Shown here: one piece after another, positions 27,155 through 38,300 of the stretch
Layout of the letters: each line of letters opens with the position of its first letter
How positions within the stretch are numbered: the first letter of the stretch is position 1
Assembly (NCBI GenBank): GCA_009746045.1
Contig: RPFO01001275.1
Location: 62,001-126,000, forward strand
DNA: 64,000 nucleotides
Direction: 5' to 3'
Source of the DNA: Mesostigma viride
Taxonomy: Eukaryota; Streptophyta; Mesostigmatophyceae; Mesostigmatales; Mesostigmataceae
The notes under the pieces: model-generated
Told to the model about the DNA's origin: nothing
What the model saw: the letters and a program-made list of their open reading frames with translations, nothing else
The model's database searches: none
Made by a program: the position numbers and the translations under genes

Positions 27155-27581
27155 TTACATCGTTTTTCTCGTCTTTGTTCTTATCGTGTCGATTTCATCA
27201 CGACGCTTGTTGAACTCTTGCATCGTTTGTTGGTCAAAGACTATGACCAAGACATTATGCTCCGTCAAGTCCGGTGTTTTTTGCAACGTCACCCACATCT
27301 GTTCGGTGCTGCCCCTTGGCACAAGCTCTACAAACAGGTCGTGGATCGGCTGGATCGCGTAGTACATCTCCGCACATCTGAACCCTGTGGTGCCAGATCT
27401 CCTTTGTGGCCGTTCCGAGCCTGGAACGGGATTCGTTGTCCACATCGTCGCGTCGCTGCAGCAACACGATGTTTTCTGGCATACGCGGGCTTTTGGTTCC
27501 CGCCGCACATTTGAAAGTGCTGTCCTCCGGCTTTTTGCCTTTGCACCGTGTGCAGTTCTTGGACGTTTGGAATAGTGGCAT
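27155..27581 (-). pseudogene. Cysteine-motif protein of a repeated element, frameshifted
   Basis: On the minus strand the sequence reads SKNCTRCKGKKPEDSTFKCA, then RKHRVAAATRRCGQ in another frame, then CRACAKGQ, and ends in a third frame as MQEFNKRRDEIDTIRTKTRK before a stop. The pairs of CxxC suggest a small zinc-binding fold, but I do not recognise the family. An inverted second copy at 39744-40080 has the same start (SKNCTRCKGKNPEDGTFKCA) and different breaks. Since both copies are broken and lie among retroelement tails, this is a decayed gene carried by a repeated element. Confidence 0.5.
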
Positions 27582-27820
27582 GGCTAACGTAATGACTGAC
27601 TAGCTAGACCTTTTCAGTGGTTTCCCATTTGCGGGTATTTCCTCGTAAATGGTGGGAGAGCGATCGCAGCAATGGTGCTTACCGCTAGACACGCCCGGCC
27701 AGAGGCTCGAAACACACGCCCTGATCAAGCAAGTTGTTTCCGGCCCCACCGTCTAGGTCATCTAGTCGCTCTACACGTAAGCCAGCCATAATTTCAATGC
27801 ACAAGGCTACACATTTCCAT
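27255..27820 (-). repeat. Repeated element X, copy 1 (inverted relative to copy 2)
   Basis: Reverse complement of 39481-40070 with many substitutions. The flank shared by both includes ATGGAAATGTGTAGCCTTGT at the outer end, followed by AAATTATGGCTGGCTTACGT. The region from 27060 to 27254 is part of copy 1 only. Confidence 0.85.
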
Positions 27821-28020
27821 CACCATTCATATTCATCATCCTCGAACACGCGGACAAGATAACGGCAGGCTCGAGCTACCATGGTCCGGATTCTCCCGAT
27901 TTCTGGCCTGCGCTGGTTGCCGGTCTCCTTGACGTGTACATGGTTATAATAATGGCTAAGGCATCGGCCGGTAGGGGGCCCATACTAGGCGTACATGTAC
28001 AAGGCCACGGCTAGGCCTTA
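27821..28020 (-). mobile_element. 5' and 3' scraps of ORF1-type retroelements
   Basis: 27840-27925 is the reverse complement of the 5' leader seen at 30627-30740 (CCAGAAATCGGGAGAATCCG). 27930-28020 resembles the family A 3' UTR (GTACATGGTTATAATAATGG). No coding sequence. Confidence 0.55.
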
Positions 28021-28024
28021 CTAT

Positions 28025-28198
28025 TCTTCAAAGAACAGCTAGTAGAGGACATGGGGGGCCTAGGCCTCTCCGTGATTTGGAAGAAGATGATGGACAAGGC
28101 CAAGTGGGCCCAGGTCATAGAGGACAACGAGCCCCCCCCTGTGGGGAAGCGCCCGCGTGTGCAAACCCGTGGGAGGCACGCCAGACAGCTCCCCTAGG
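28025..28198 (+). pseudogene. C-terminal fragment of a retrotransposon polyprotein
   Basis: The frame reads FKEQLVEDMGGLGLSVIWKK, MMDKAKWAQVIEDNEPPPVG and a basic tail RPRVQTRGRHARQLP before TAG at 28196-28198. GGLGL followed by a WKK helix is common near the end of LINE polymerase proteins; that assignment is inference, since no RT motif remains. It is followed by a 3' UTR and the family B hairpin and tail. It may therefore be the 3' end of the autonomous partner of the ORF1-only elements. Confidence 0.4.
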
Positions 28199-28455
28199 GC
28201 AGCGTGCGGCTGCCTAGATAGATGATGTAGTTAGAATGCTGTTAGATAGATGTCGTAGGTAGCTGATGTAGATAGATTAGACCGGTGTTTGCACCCATCC
28301 ATCCATCCATCGGGGTTAATGCTCCGTGACTCCCCATGCAACGGGAGCACGAGTCTAATTAATTAATTAATTAATCGGGGTTAATGCTCCGTGACTCCCC
28401 AACGGGAGCACGAGTCTAATTAATTAATTAATTAATTAATTAATTAATTACTATT
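28199..28455 (+). mobile_element. Two family B 3' ends in tandem with (TTAA)n tails
   Basis: CGGGGTTAATGCTCCGTGAC begins both (28313 and 28376). The stem-loop is then closed by GGGAGCAC, once with four extra bases in the loop (CCATGCAACGGG). Both end CGAGTCTAATTAATTAATTA. The second is only the last ~75 bases of an element inserted at the tail of the first. Confidence 0.85.
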
Positions 28456-28585
28456 CTACACTACTACTGCTGTATTCCCCTAAGCTGGGCTGTCTGGAGG
28501 TGCTGGGGCCCGGTCGTGTGCCAGGGCTTGTGGCCGACGTAGATTAATTAATTAATTATTAATTAGGAACATAACTCCGTCGGGA
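28456..28585 (-). mobile_element. Short ORF1-element scrap bounded by TTAA repeats
   Basis: Minus strand 28545-28480 encodes VGHKPWH, the end of the ORF1-like protein, then 3' UTR. TTAATTAA sequence bounds both sides. A family A 3' hairpin in minus orientation (ACTCC-GTCG-GGAGT, 28573-28586) follows directly. Confidence 0.7.
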
Positions 28586-30626
28586 GTATGAAGGAGACAA
28601 CCAGCGCAGGCGAGCCACGAGCCACGAGGTAGCCATGGCTGACGGCGGAGCTCATAACTTTCACGTTTGAGCACCGAATTTAGCCGTGAATATCACAATC
28701 GATGCGTCTTTCTACGACGCACATGCTGATGTAATTTTCCGAAGCCATTACGCAATATACGATGAGCAAACGCCTCTCGACGCAACGCAGCCTGGCGGCT
28801 GCGCTCGGCAATGATAATACGTCTGCAGCTTCGGCTGCAGCTTCGCCCACCGGCCCAGATGGCAACGGTGACACTAGTCGTGCACTGGTGCTCGCCCAGC
28901 CTCCCGGGCTTGCCTCGCCAGATCTGCCTCGCCTGACCCCAAGCGCAGTCGCTCTGCTGAGCCGCCCTGGGAAGAGACCTCCTTTGACATCAACGCCTCC
29001 AGCTACTGGCTCCGCGGCCCAGGAGCCTTCATGGACGACGTGTTTTCCGGCAATCACGCCTCGCTCCTAACCCTGTACGTGCGTGTACCTCACGTCCCAC
29101 AACCGCGGCCGCTGGCCTGGTAATGGCCAGCTTGTCGACCCCGCCGAGGCTCTCCCAGTCCTTCACCGCATGAGTCGCCCCAAGCTTCAACGCTTCGCCC
29201 TCTGCTCCCTTGTTGGACGCTCCGAATCCGCAATCTGGGCTTCCCCCCCGCCCCCCACCTTCCCCACCGGCCGAAGCCACCATCCGCACCCTCCGGCTCA
29301 AGGAAGCTTTCGAGCAGCACGTGACCCCTCTTGCCGCAGATGTGGCGGCACTTGGCGGCACGCTGGCTGCTGAGCTTCCCACCATCCCCACCGCCACCGC
29401 CACCCTCCTCGCCTCCACCCCCCCCCCCCTCCGCCTCCACCGACTCCATCACCGCCCAGCTCCGCGACATCGACCAGCGCCTCAAGGATAATGCAATCGC
29501 TATCGAGGTCTTGCAGAACACAGCAGGCCTCACCGCCCAGGCAGTGAAGGACATTGCCGCCATGCCAGCCCCGGCTGGCCTGGCCGGCGATGCTCCTCCC
29601 ATCACGACCTGGGCGGACATGCTTAAGCAACATACCACCTCCACCACCTCCGCCGTCGCAGCCCAGCTCCAGCGGCAGACGCTTGACCTCCGCGAGGAGG
29701 CCGAGCTCGCCAAGCGCAGCCTCAACGTCATTGTCAAGAATCTCAAGATGGAGGAAGGTGAGAATTCCGAGAAGCTTGCGCGTGCTTTTGAGAGAGAAAT
29801 CCTTGATCGCATGGGCCTTACTGGCCGGTGAGATCGAGCTGGCCGCCCACCGCCTTCCCCGCGCGCGGGGTAAGGCCGGGCCGCCCCCGCTCCTTCTCAC
29901 CTTTAAGACCCCGGCGGACAAGATTTCTTTTCTCAGACGCCGCAAGCGGCTCGAGAAGACTCTCTTCACCCTTGACGACGACTTGACCCTGGCACAGCAA
30001 CAACGGCGACGGGAGCTATGGCCGACCTACCTCCAGCTCCGGCAGACCAAGGCGGGCCAGCCGGTGTACTGGAAGGGGGCGGCCATCTACGTCGGCCACA
30101 AGCCCTGGCAAGCGACCCCCTCGACCACCGCGGCCCCAGCAACTCCAGCCCCAGCCTAGGGGAATACAGCAGTAGTGTAGAATAGTTAGACAGTGGCCTT
30201 GTACATGCCCGCCTATACTACAGGCACTATACCAGCTGAGGCCTAGCCTTTTTAGTCATGTACATGTGTGCCTATGATGAGCCACACTCCAGACGATGCC
30301 TAGTTTTATTTAGTAATGCTGTGCCCATGCAGAGAGCTGCTCTCTGCTGAGATGCCACGCTCTAGTTTTGGTATAGCCATGATGATCTTCCCCCTCACAG
30401 GCATGCTCCCCCCTTACCCGGGCATAGCGTCTTGTTGTCTCTTTGATAGCGTGATAGACCATGAGGGTGCGGGTGCCCTGGTGCACCTAGAGCAGGGGTA
30501 GCTTACATTCCCACCAGGCTTGCATGAAGTAGCCTAGAATGTATTAAAAGCCATCTGCCCCTTCTCAGGGCTATGTGCTACATCTACTCCCAACGGAGTG
30601 ATGTTGATAATTAATTAATTAATTAA
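28586..30626 (+). mobile_element. L1-ORF1-only retroelement, copy 1
   Basis: About 2.04 kb from the leader (GGAGACAACCAGCGCAGGCG) to the tail. The leader resembles the start of copy 2 at 30627. The coding region spans 28763-30159, followed by a 467-bp 3' UTR with the hairpin GCAGAGAGCTGCTCTCTGC (30329-30347), the terminal hairpin ACTCC-CAAC-GGAGT (30586-30599) and a TTAA tail (30607-30626). No reverse transcriptase is encoded, and the next element starts directly at the tail. The layout is like that of mammalian HAL1 elements, which keep only ORF1 of L1. Confidence 0.85.
28763..30159 (+). pseudogene. L1 ORF1p-like RNA-binding protein, frameshifted
   Basis: The start is MSKRLSTQRSLAAALGN, shared with the copy at 54451. 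An Ala/Pro-rich N-terminal part is followed by a coiled-coil-like region (AQLRDIDQRLKDNAIAIEVL, QLQRQTLDLREEAELAKRSL). Then comes an RRM-like section from LNVIVKNLKMEEGENSEKLA to RLPRARGKAGPPPLLLTFKT. The C-terminal domain has LDDDLTLAQQQRRRELWPTY and ends YWKGAAIYVGHKPW. The order coiled coil-RRM-CTD is that of LINE-1 ORF1p, a trimeric RNA chaperone. The reading frame is broken near 28910-29070, 29290 and 29820, so this copy cannot make the whole protein. Stop at 30157-30159. Confidence 0.8.
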
Positions 30627-32311
30627 CCAGCGCAGGCCGGCCAGAAATCGGGAGAATCCGGACCATGCCTGGTAGCTCGAGCCGCAGGCCTGCCGTTATC
30701 AGTCTTGTCCGCGTTTTCGAGTCGTTCAGGATGATGAATATGAATGGAGATGGAAATGTAAATGATGGAGAATGAAAAAGCCAACGCGAAATTCCGGCCA
30801 CGAGGTAGCCATGGCTGTCGGAGCTCATAACTTTCACGTTTGAGCACCGAATTTAGCCGTGAATATCACTATCGCTTCGTCTTTCTAAGACGCACATGCT
30901 GATATAAGTTTCCGAATCTAAAACGCAATATATGGCAAACAAACGCGCCTCGACGCAACGCAGCCTGGCGGCTGCGCTCGGCAATGAAAATACGTCTGCA
31001 GCTCAGGCTGCAGCTTCGCCATCAGGTCCGGCAGGCGGCGATTGACACTAGTCGTGCACTGGTGGTCGTCCAGCAACCTCCCGGGCTTAACGCCTCGCCA
31101 TCTGCATCGCCTGACCCCAAGCGCACCCGCCCAGCCGACAACACAGGAGGATCTTCACGCCCCCCAGAACCGAGCTTTCGGCCCCGGCCTTTCAGGGTCG
31201 CAGATTACGACTGGGCCAACCCGTCTCCCGGACCGATGCTATGGGCTGCATCTTCTTCGGGGATTACGCTTCGCTTTACGACCTGTGCCTCCATCTCCAC
31301 GCCATCAATCGCCTCCTCGCCGGGCCCGGACGGCGGCCGCTGGGCCAACATGTACCAGCTGTCCGGCTGCCCCCGCCCCCATCTCCAGCACGCCATCCTC
31401 AACTCCCTTCTCCAGCGCTCTGACGGCGAGATCTGGGCTCCATCCCTTTCCGCCCCCACCCTCCGCTCCAATGATCCTCACGGAAGCCTTCCAGCAGCAC
31501 GTGACCCCCCTTGCTGCCGACGTAGCAGCAATCGGCGGCACGCTGACTGCTGAACTTCCTCAAATTTCCACCGCCGCCGCCTCCACCTCCGGCACTGCCA
31601 TTTCCGCCTCCATGCACTGCCGACATCAAAGCCCAGCTCCTCGACCTCGACCAATTAACGCCTTCAAGCCACCGCCAACGCCCTTGAGAGCTTGCATGAC
31701 ACCGCCGGCCTCAACGCCCAAGCGGTGAAGGACATCGCCGCCCAGCCGGCGCCTGCTGGCTCGGCCGGCGATGCTCCCTCCACCTGGGCGGACTTGCTTA
31801 AGCAGCACACCACCTCCACCACCTACACCATCTCGGCACAACTCAAGCAACAAGCCCTCGACCTTCGCGAGGAAGCCGACATCGCCCGGCGCAGCCACAA
31901 TGTCATCGTCAAGCACTTCGACCAGCCGGCAGGTGAGACCTCCACGAGCCTTCTTGAGGCATTTAAGCGCGACATTTGTGCCCCCATCAGTGCTACTCAC
32001 TGGTGAGCTGGACATGTCGGCTGTCCGCCTCCCCCGCGCGCGGGGGAAGGCTGGCCCGGCACCCGTGCTCCTCACCTTTAAGTACATGGCGGACAAGCTG
32101 TCGTTCCGCCGCAAGAAGCTCTCGGAGACTCGCTTCACGCTGGACGACGACTTGACCCTGGCCCAGCAACAGCGGCGACGCGAGCTATGGCCGACCTACC
32201 TCCAGCTCCGGCAGAGCGCACGGGGGAAGCCGGTATTACTACTACTGGAGGGGGGCGGTCATCCACGTTGACCACAAGCCCTGGCAGCCCCCTCCTGCCA
32301 CCTCAGACTAG
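30627..32311 (+). mobile_element. L1-ORF1-only retroelement, copy 2, left part
   Basis: Starts AACCAGCGCAGGCCGGCCAG directly behind the tail of copy 1. The 5' leader of ~300 bases contains TTTCACGTTTGAGCACCGAA as in copies 1 and 3. Its 3' UTR is cut at CTAGGAATATATAT (about 32311) and resumes at 38418 (CCAGTAGTGTAGATTAGTAA), matching the uninterrupted 30157-30190 (CTAGGGGAATACAGCAGTAG). The remaining 3' part runs to the TTAA tail at 38476-38499. Confidence 0.85.
30932..32311 (+). pseudogene. L1 ORF1p-like protein, copy 2, diverged and frameshifted
   Basis: The start is MANKRASTQRSLAAALGNEN. A one-base insertion near 31043 ends the first frame at a TGA, and later parts are spread over other frames. 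The coiled-coil section reads QLKQQALDLREEADIARRSH followed by NVIVKHFDQPAGETS. The C-terminal part reads LPRARGKAGPAPVLLTFKYM and LDDDLTLAQQQRRRELWPTY and ends near DHKPWQPPPATSD. This copy is the most divergent of the long ones, so it is an older insertion than copies 1 and 3. Confidence 0.75.
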
Positions 32312-33118
32312 GAATATATATTAAAAATATAATTACTTACAGCAGAGTGAAATCACTCAAACCAAAGCAAACGCCCAGCTATAAACCTATATACAGAGCC
32401 ATGTCAAAGCTCTATACTACGATAAGACCAATGGAAACGCCTAACGGGAGGAACCTAATAGCCCTGCTGCACCGCAAAATCAGCCCGCGTACGGCGGAGC
32501 ATGATGTCCGCCATGGCCCGAGTCAGCGCCACCGACAAGCGCTGACGCCAATATGACGTCCAGGTCCGCGCCGACCATGGGGCCCGCTGGCCCTCCAGGT
32601 CCAGCCGGTCCTCCCGGAGCCGGCAACACTCCTTGAAGAAGGCGGAGGTCAGGGGCCCCATGGCCCCAAACTCCTCCAGGACAAAGGGCACCACACGATG
32701 GTGCCCGACGTCGCCGTAGGCCAGGAGCTTGGCCCGCTCCGCCCGGTCCGCCGTGTAACCTGCCGTGAGGGAGGCCCCAGCCACGTGGCTAAGAGCCAAG
32801 GGCCGCGCCACCGAAACGTCAATAAGCAGATGCCGGCCACCCCCCTCAAAGTCCAGCACCACGATGTCAGGCCGGTGGTTGGGGGAATAGAAGGCAGCGC
32901 CATCCGCATCCTCGGACCGGATGTTCGCGTGGGGGAAAACCGACCGAATCATGGCGAGCACCACCGTCAGGAGGACAGTGTGCAAATACAAATACCAATT
33001 CTGATTCTGTTGGCCCCCCATGCAGGCAAGGTAGTGAGTCCCCGTGGGATCCAGCGGCTGCCCACAGCTACCACAAGGCCGCCCGGCCGGAACAAGAGGC
33101 TGCGGGGAATATATATTC
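32311..33118 (-). mobile_element. Reverse-transcriptase element, copy 1 (3' 0.8 kb only)
   Basis: Minus-strand 3' end of the RT element, nearly identical to 35335-36130 of copy 3. It has the coding end from PLVPAGRPCGSCGQPLDPTG to ADFAVQQGY, then a ~130-base 3' UTR closing TTTTTAATATATATTCC. The high-coordinate boundary is GGGGAATATATATTCATTG (33106-33124), so AT-rich target sequence borders both ends. It is strongly 5'-truncated. Confidence 0.9.
32461..33113 (-). pseudogene. C-terminal nuclease-type domain of the RT protein, truncated copy
   Basis: Reads CGSCGQPLDPTGTHYLACMG (a C-x2-C-x8-H-x3-C zinc motif), then NHRPDIVVLDFEGGGRHLLI and DVSVARPLAL. An RPD motif followed about 14 residues later by an acidic residue is the pattern of the restriction-like endonuclease at the C-terminus of R2/R4/CRE-type non-LTR elements. 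There is no RT domain in this copy, so it is a relic despite its intact frame. Confidence 0.8.
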
Positions 33119-35334
33119 ATTGAGAATGATAGATTACGGAGGTGAGATAGGCATGCAACATAAGGAAAAACCCGATAACTGGGAGAATAACCCTGAAGAA
33201 ATTAATAGTAATCCGGCGACACAGACATCCAAGGATCACGCCAGCGGCACAAGGTACAACTAACTATACATCACAAAACTACACGCAGCAACAGCGCTGC
33301 CGGCCCACCATGCAGGCCTGGAAGGGATCTAGACCGCATGGGTCGCGACAAAGTCGGCCCGGGTGCGGCGGAATAACACATCAGCCACGGTGCGACATCA
33401 GTGACAGGCGCTGCCGCCAATACGAGGACCACGTGCGGGCCGACCACGGGGCGGTCTGACCCTCGAGGTCGAGGCGGTCTTCACGGCGCTGGCAGCACTC
33501 GTGGAAAAACTCCGCTGTCTTGGGGCCCATGGCCCCGAACTCCTCAAGGACAAAGGGGATGACCCGGTGGGGCCCGCCACATTGCCGTAGGAGGCAAACT
33601 TGTCGCGCTCAGCCACAGCGGCAGCAGCGCCGGCATCCACAGCCGCCCGGAGGATGTGGCGACCGGAAAGCGGCCGAGCCACGGAGACATCGATGAGCAG
33701 GTGGCAACCCTGCCCGTCGTAGTCAAGCACGGTAATGTCGGGGCGGTGGTTGGGTGAGTAGAGGGCGGCCCCATCCGCGTCCTCGCACTTGATGGTGGAG
33801 TGGGGAAAGACCGACCGAACCATGGCACACACCACCCGGAGGAGAGCGGTATGGAGATAGAGGAACCAGTTCTGGTTCTGCTGGCCACCCATGCACGCGA
33901 TGTAGTGCGTCCCAGTAGTATCCAGAGCAAGCCCGCAGCTGCCGCAGGACGCACCCGCCGTGATGAGAGGTTGCGGGGCAAAGAGCTGGTGGCGGAGAGC
34001 GATGGCGTAAAGGGCCGGAACCAGCGTGAACAAAGGGCTCATGGGGAGGGCGCGCAGGAATGCGGACCCCACGCTCCCCTCAAGGGAAACGGAGTGAAGC
34101 CAAGCCTTCCCCTGATCGTTCAAGCTCGCATGCAGACCCATCCAGTCGGCACAGTGTAGTATACCCGCGTAGGTCTTTTGTTGTTTTTCATGAACGCAGG
34201 CAGGGAAGACACTAGGACTGACGACAGTGGACACGCCGGGCGTGCCCCGGGGCAGGCGACGGTGGACGGCCTGAGCGGGGCGGACGAGGTCGCAAGCCTG
34301 CTGGATCTCGAGGTTACGGAATCCTGCACAGCCTGCACAAAGGGGAAGGGGGATGGGGTGACCAAGTCGGGAATGGCGCTGACGGCGCTGGGGACCAACC
34401 GGCGGATCTCCGCCCAGGCCTGAGCAACAGAGCCAAGGAAGGCGGCGGGGGCGAGGCGGGCGGCGCGGGTGAGCCCACACCCGCCCATGCGGCAGGGGAG
34501 GGTGGCCAAGCGCATGGAGTGAGCTGGCAGGCTAGGGCCGGGGAGGAGCACCTGCAAGGCGGCCTGAATGCGCTCCTCATGGCCTTCCGCGGCAAGCCGC
34601 ACCAAGTGGGGGCCGGGAGCGCCACGGAGCCAGTGAACCACCCGCGGGTGGGCGCAAAACCACAGGAGGAGCCCTTTGGTCTGGGGGTCCTTGAGGCGCG
34701 CCCAAGTCTCGAGGACATGGGTGCGCTGTTCCACGGTGGCCTGGAGCTCCTCTTCGACGTAGGCAGGGTCACCCACAGGGACGCCCAGGCACGAGAAACC
34801 ACGCGCCCTTGCCAATGCCCCCGGCGGGATAGCCGCGGGGAAGCCAGAGCAGTCCCCCTGGGGCGAAAAGACTGCACACTTGGGGAGGGTGAGGCGAAGG
34901 TTGATGGCCGCCATGGCCACTTCAAGGGCAGCCAGGGCGGCAATTACCACAGCGTCGGCCGGGCCAAGGGCATAGATATCGTCCATATAGGCGAGGAGCA
35001 CGACATCCGGGTGCGCAGCGTGGACACCTTGGAGAGCCTTGTGCAGCGGGGCAGACAGGTAAAAGGGGCCGAGGGGGTCACCTTGCTGGGTTCCCGTGCG
35101 GGAAGCGATGTCGGCGAACGTCCCATCCTCCATGAGGAAGGAGAGTTGAGTGGGTTCGCCGTAGCAGGCTGCTGTCCACGCAAGAAGGTCAGGGAACGCC
35201 TCGCCGACGGCCTCAAAGATGCTAGCCTTGGTGACAGCATTGAACGCATTGTGGCAATCCACCTTCAGCGCCACATGGGTCGGATGCGTCTCGAGGTAGG
35301 CCTGAACTGTGTGCACGATGATGTCGCTTTTTAG
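33119..35334 (-). mobile_element. Reverse-transcriptase element, copy 2 (divergent, 5'-truncated)
   Basis: A second subfamily, clearly diverged from copies 1 and 3, with a different 3' UTR (33121-33397). Coding begins at the 5' truncation point as SDIIVHTVQAYLETHPTHVA. The boundary is again CTTTTTAGGAATATATATT. It is in the same orientation as its two neighbours. Confidence 0.85.
33398..35316 (-). pseudogene. Non-LTR reverse transcriptase, copy 2, frameshifted
   Basis: RT motifs A (LKVDCHNAFNAV), B (RTGTQQGDPLGPFYLS) and C (AYMDDIYALG) are present. The zinc motif is CGSCGLALDTTGTHYIACMG, followed by NHRPDITVLDYDGQGCHLLI and DVSVARPLSG. The frame changes around 34300-34480 and again near 33570. 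The finger part of the RT is missing because of 5' truncation. It is a dead copy but keeps all catalytic motifs, useful for comparing subfamilies. Confidence 0.9.
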
Positions 35335-38300
35335 GAATATATATTAAAAATATAATTACTTACAGCAGAGTGAAATCACTCAAACCAAAGCAAACGCCCA
35401 GCTATAAACCTATATACAGAGCCATGTCAAAGCTCTATACTACGATAAGACCAATGGAAACGCCTAACGGGAGGAACCTAATAGCCCTGCTGCACCGCAA
35501 AATCAGCCCGCGTACGGCGGAGCATGATGTCAGCCATGGCCCGAGTCAGCGCCACCGACAAGCGCTGACGCCAATATGACGTCCAGGTCCGCGCCGACCA
35601 TGGGGCCCGCTGGCCCTCCAGGTCCAGCCGGTCCTCCCGGAGCCGGCAACACTCCTTGAAGAAGGCGGAGGTCAGGGGCCCCATGGCCCCAAACTCCTCC
35701 AGGACAAAGGGCACCACACGATGGTGCCCGACGTCGCCGTAGGCCAGGAGCTTGGCCCGCTCCGCCCGGTCCGCCGTGTAACCTGCCGTGAGGGAGGCCC
35801 CAGCCACGTGGCTAAGAGCCAAGGGCCGCGCCACCGAAACGTCAATAAGCAGATGCCGGCCACCCCCCTCAAAGTCCAGCACCACGATGTCAGGCCGGTG
35901 GTTGGGGGAATAGAAGGCAGCGCCATCCGCATCCTCGGACCGGATGTTCGCGTGGGGGAAAACCGACCGAATCATGGCGAGCACCACCGTCAGGAGGACA
36001 GTGTGCAAATACAAATACCAATTCTGATTCTGTTGGCCCCCCATGCAGGCAAGGTAGTGAGTCCCCGTGGGATCCAGCGGCTGCCCACAGCTACCACAAG
36101 GCCGCCCGGCCGGAACAAGAGGCTGCGGGGCAAATAGCTGGTGCCGGAGCGCCACCGAGTAGTGGCTGGGAGCCAAGGCGAATGGGGGGGCCATGGGAAG
36201 AGCACGAAGGTACGCCGAGCCCACACTCCGCAAGGAAAGCGAGAACAGCCACGCACGTCCCTGGGCGTTGAGGTCCGCGAAAAGAGCAATCCAATCAGCC
36301 GTGTGCAGAATACCCGCGTAGGTTTTCTGGTGTTTATCGATGACGCGAGCAGGGAATGCGGCGGGAGATTGAACGGAGGCGACCGAGGGAGTGCCGCGAG
36401 GGAGGTGGCGCTGTACCGCCTGAGCGGCACGGACGGGAGAACAGGCCTGCTGGATCTCAGCATAGGCCTCCTGGATGGCGGTGACGAAGGGCAAAGGGCT
36501 GCTGGGGTCCAGGAGGTCAGGCGCTGCCGTTGCCAAAAGGGGCAGGAGCCGGCAGCTTTCCGCCCACGACTGAGCGACGGAGCCCAAAAATGCTGCTGGG
36601 GCCAGCCGGGCGGCACGAGTCAGACCGCAGCCACCCATCCGTGCAGGCAGGGAGGCAATGCGAATAGCATGTGGCGGGAGGTCGGGGCCCGGGACCAGCT
36701 GCGCCAAGGCCGACTGGATGCGTTCGTCGTGGCCCTCGGCGGCCAGCCGGACCTGAGCCGGAAGAGCGCCCCGGAGCCAGTGAACGACGCGAGGGTGAGC
36801 GCAAAACCACAGAAGCAGACCCTTGGTCTGCGAATCATGAAGGCGCGCAATCAAGGGCAGTACCTCAGTGCGTGCCTCGAGGGCGGCCCGCAGAGCATCG
36901 ATGACAAACGCGGGGTCGCCAACCGGAACGCCGAGGACATCCAACCCATGGAGGCGCTCGTCCCGGCCCAAGAGCTGGGGCGGAAAGCCGGAGCAATCAC
37001 CTTGGGGCGAGTACACCGCGCACTTGGCCAGGGTCAACTGGAGGTTGATGTCGGCCACCGCGGTCTGCAGTGCCAGCAGAGCCGCGGTGGTGTCCGGCAC
37101 AGGGCCCAGAAGGTAGATATCATCCAAGTAGGCCTGAATAGCGACCGCCGGGTGGGCAGCATGGACCGCTTGGAGGCAACCCTGGAGGGGGGCGGCAAAG
37201 TACAGGGGTCCCAGGGGGTCCCCTTGCTGGGTGCCCGACCGCGACAGCAGGCCGCCGCGAGTGCCGTCCTCCATGATGTGAACCAGTTGGCCGGGCTGGC
37301 CGTAGCACACGGCTGTCCAAGCGTACAAGTCCTCGAAGGACTCCATGACGGCCGCAAACATGCTGGCGCGGGACAGACTGTTGAACGCGTTGTGGCAGTC
37401 GACCTTGACGACAGCGTGGGTGGGGTGGGCCTCGAGGTAGGCCTGCACCGAATGGATGAGGATATCCGCCCCGCCTGGAGTCGTCACCCCCAGCTGGGCC
37501 GCCACCGAGGTCTCACCCGCTGCGAGGGGCGGGCAGAAAAAGGCACGGAGCTCGGGCGCCTTTTGGCGGCAGATCACTTTGCCCACGAGCTTGCGGAGCA
37601 CCTCACCGCAGGCGATCGGGCGCACCTTGCCCTCGGGGGGGGCAAGACACCCTTGAGCAGAGCGAGGAGGCGAGCGCCCGCTAACCACTCGCGCGCAGCG
37701 GGAGGAACGCGACCAGCCGCCAGGTCAATGAGGGTGTCAAAGAGAATGTCCTCGCCCCCATGCCCCACCAGGACCTCCAAGTGCTCGTAGCGCCAGCCCG
37801 ACGGCCCGGTAGAGGAAGCCCGCGGGACCGCACGCATCACCTCCAGGAAGCAGTCGCGGTCCAGCCGGAGGGGGGCCGGCAGGGGGTCCGGCACGGGCAG
37901 CTGGAATCCGGGCTCCGCAGGGTGAAGAGCCTCCAAGGCCGCCAGGGTAGCCGCATTGGCGGGGGCCAGCTTGGCCATTTCCAAGCGGGTCATGGCCCGG
38001 CTGAGCTGCCCCTCGCGGACGAGGCGGATGACGTCGGCGGCCACCCGCTCGAAGTTGACCTCCCCCGACAGCCGGGCCGTGCGCGGGGGCGGCACGCCAA
38101 ACAGCCCCTCCCAGTCCCCCTGCAGAAAGCGTCGGCAACGGGCAATAACCGCACCCTGGAGGCCGCGCACACCACGCCCGAGAGGGGTGAGGAGCAGGCG
38201 GGGGGTCACCATGTGCAGTTTAAAGCCCAGCGGGTCGTCCGGAGCGGCGTGCATGCGCCGGAGAGAAACGATTGCACATTGCGCGAAAAGGCTACGCGCG

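Noticed and set aside
36141..37790. A 549-codon plus-strand frame
   Set aside because: Antisense shadow of the reverse transcriptase on the minus strand, which carries all conserved motifs.
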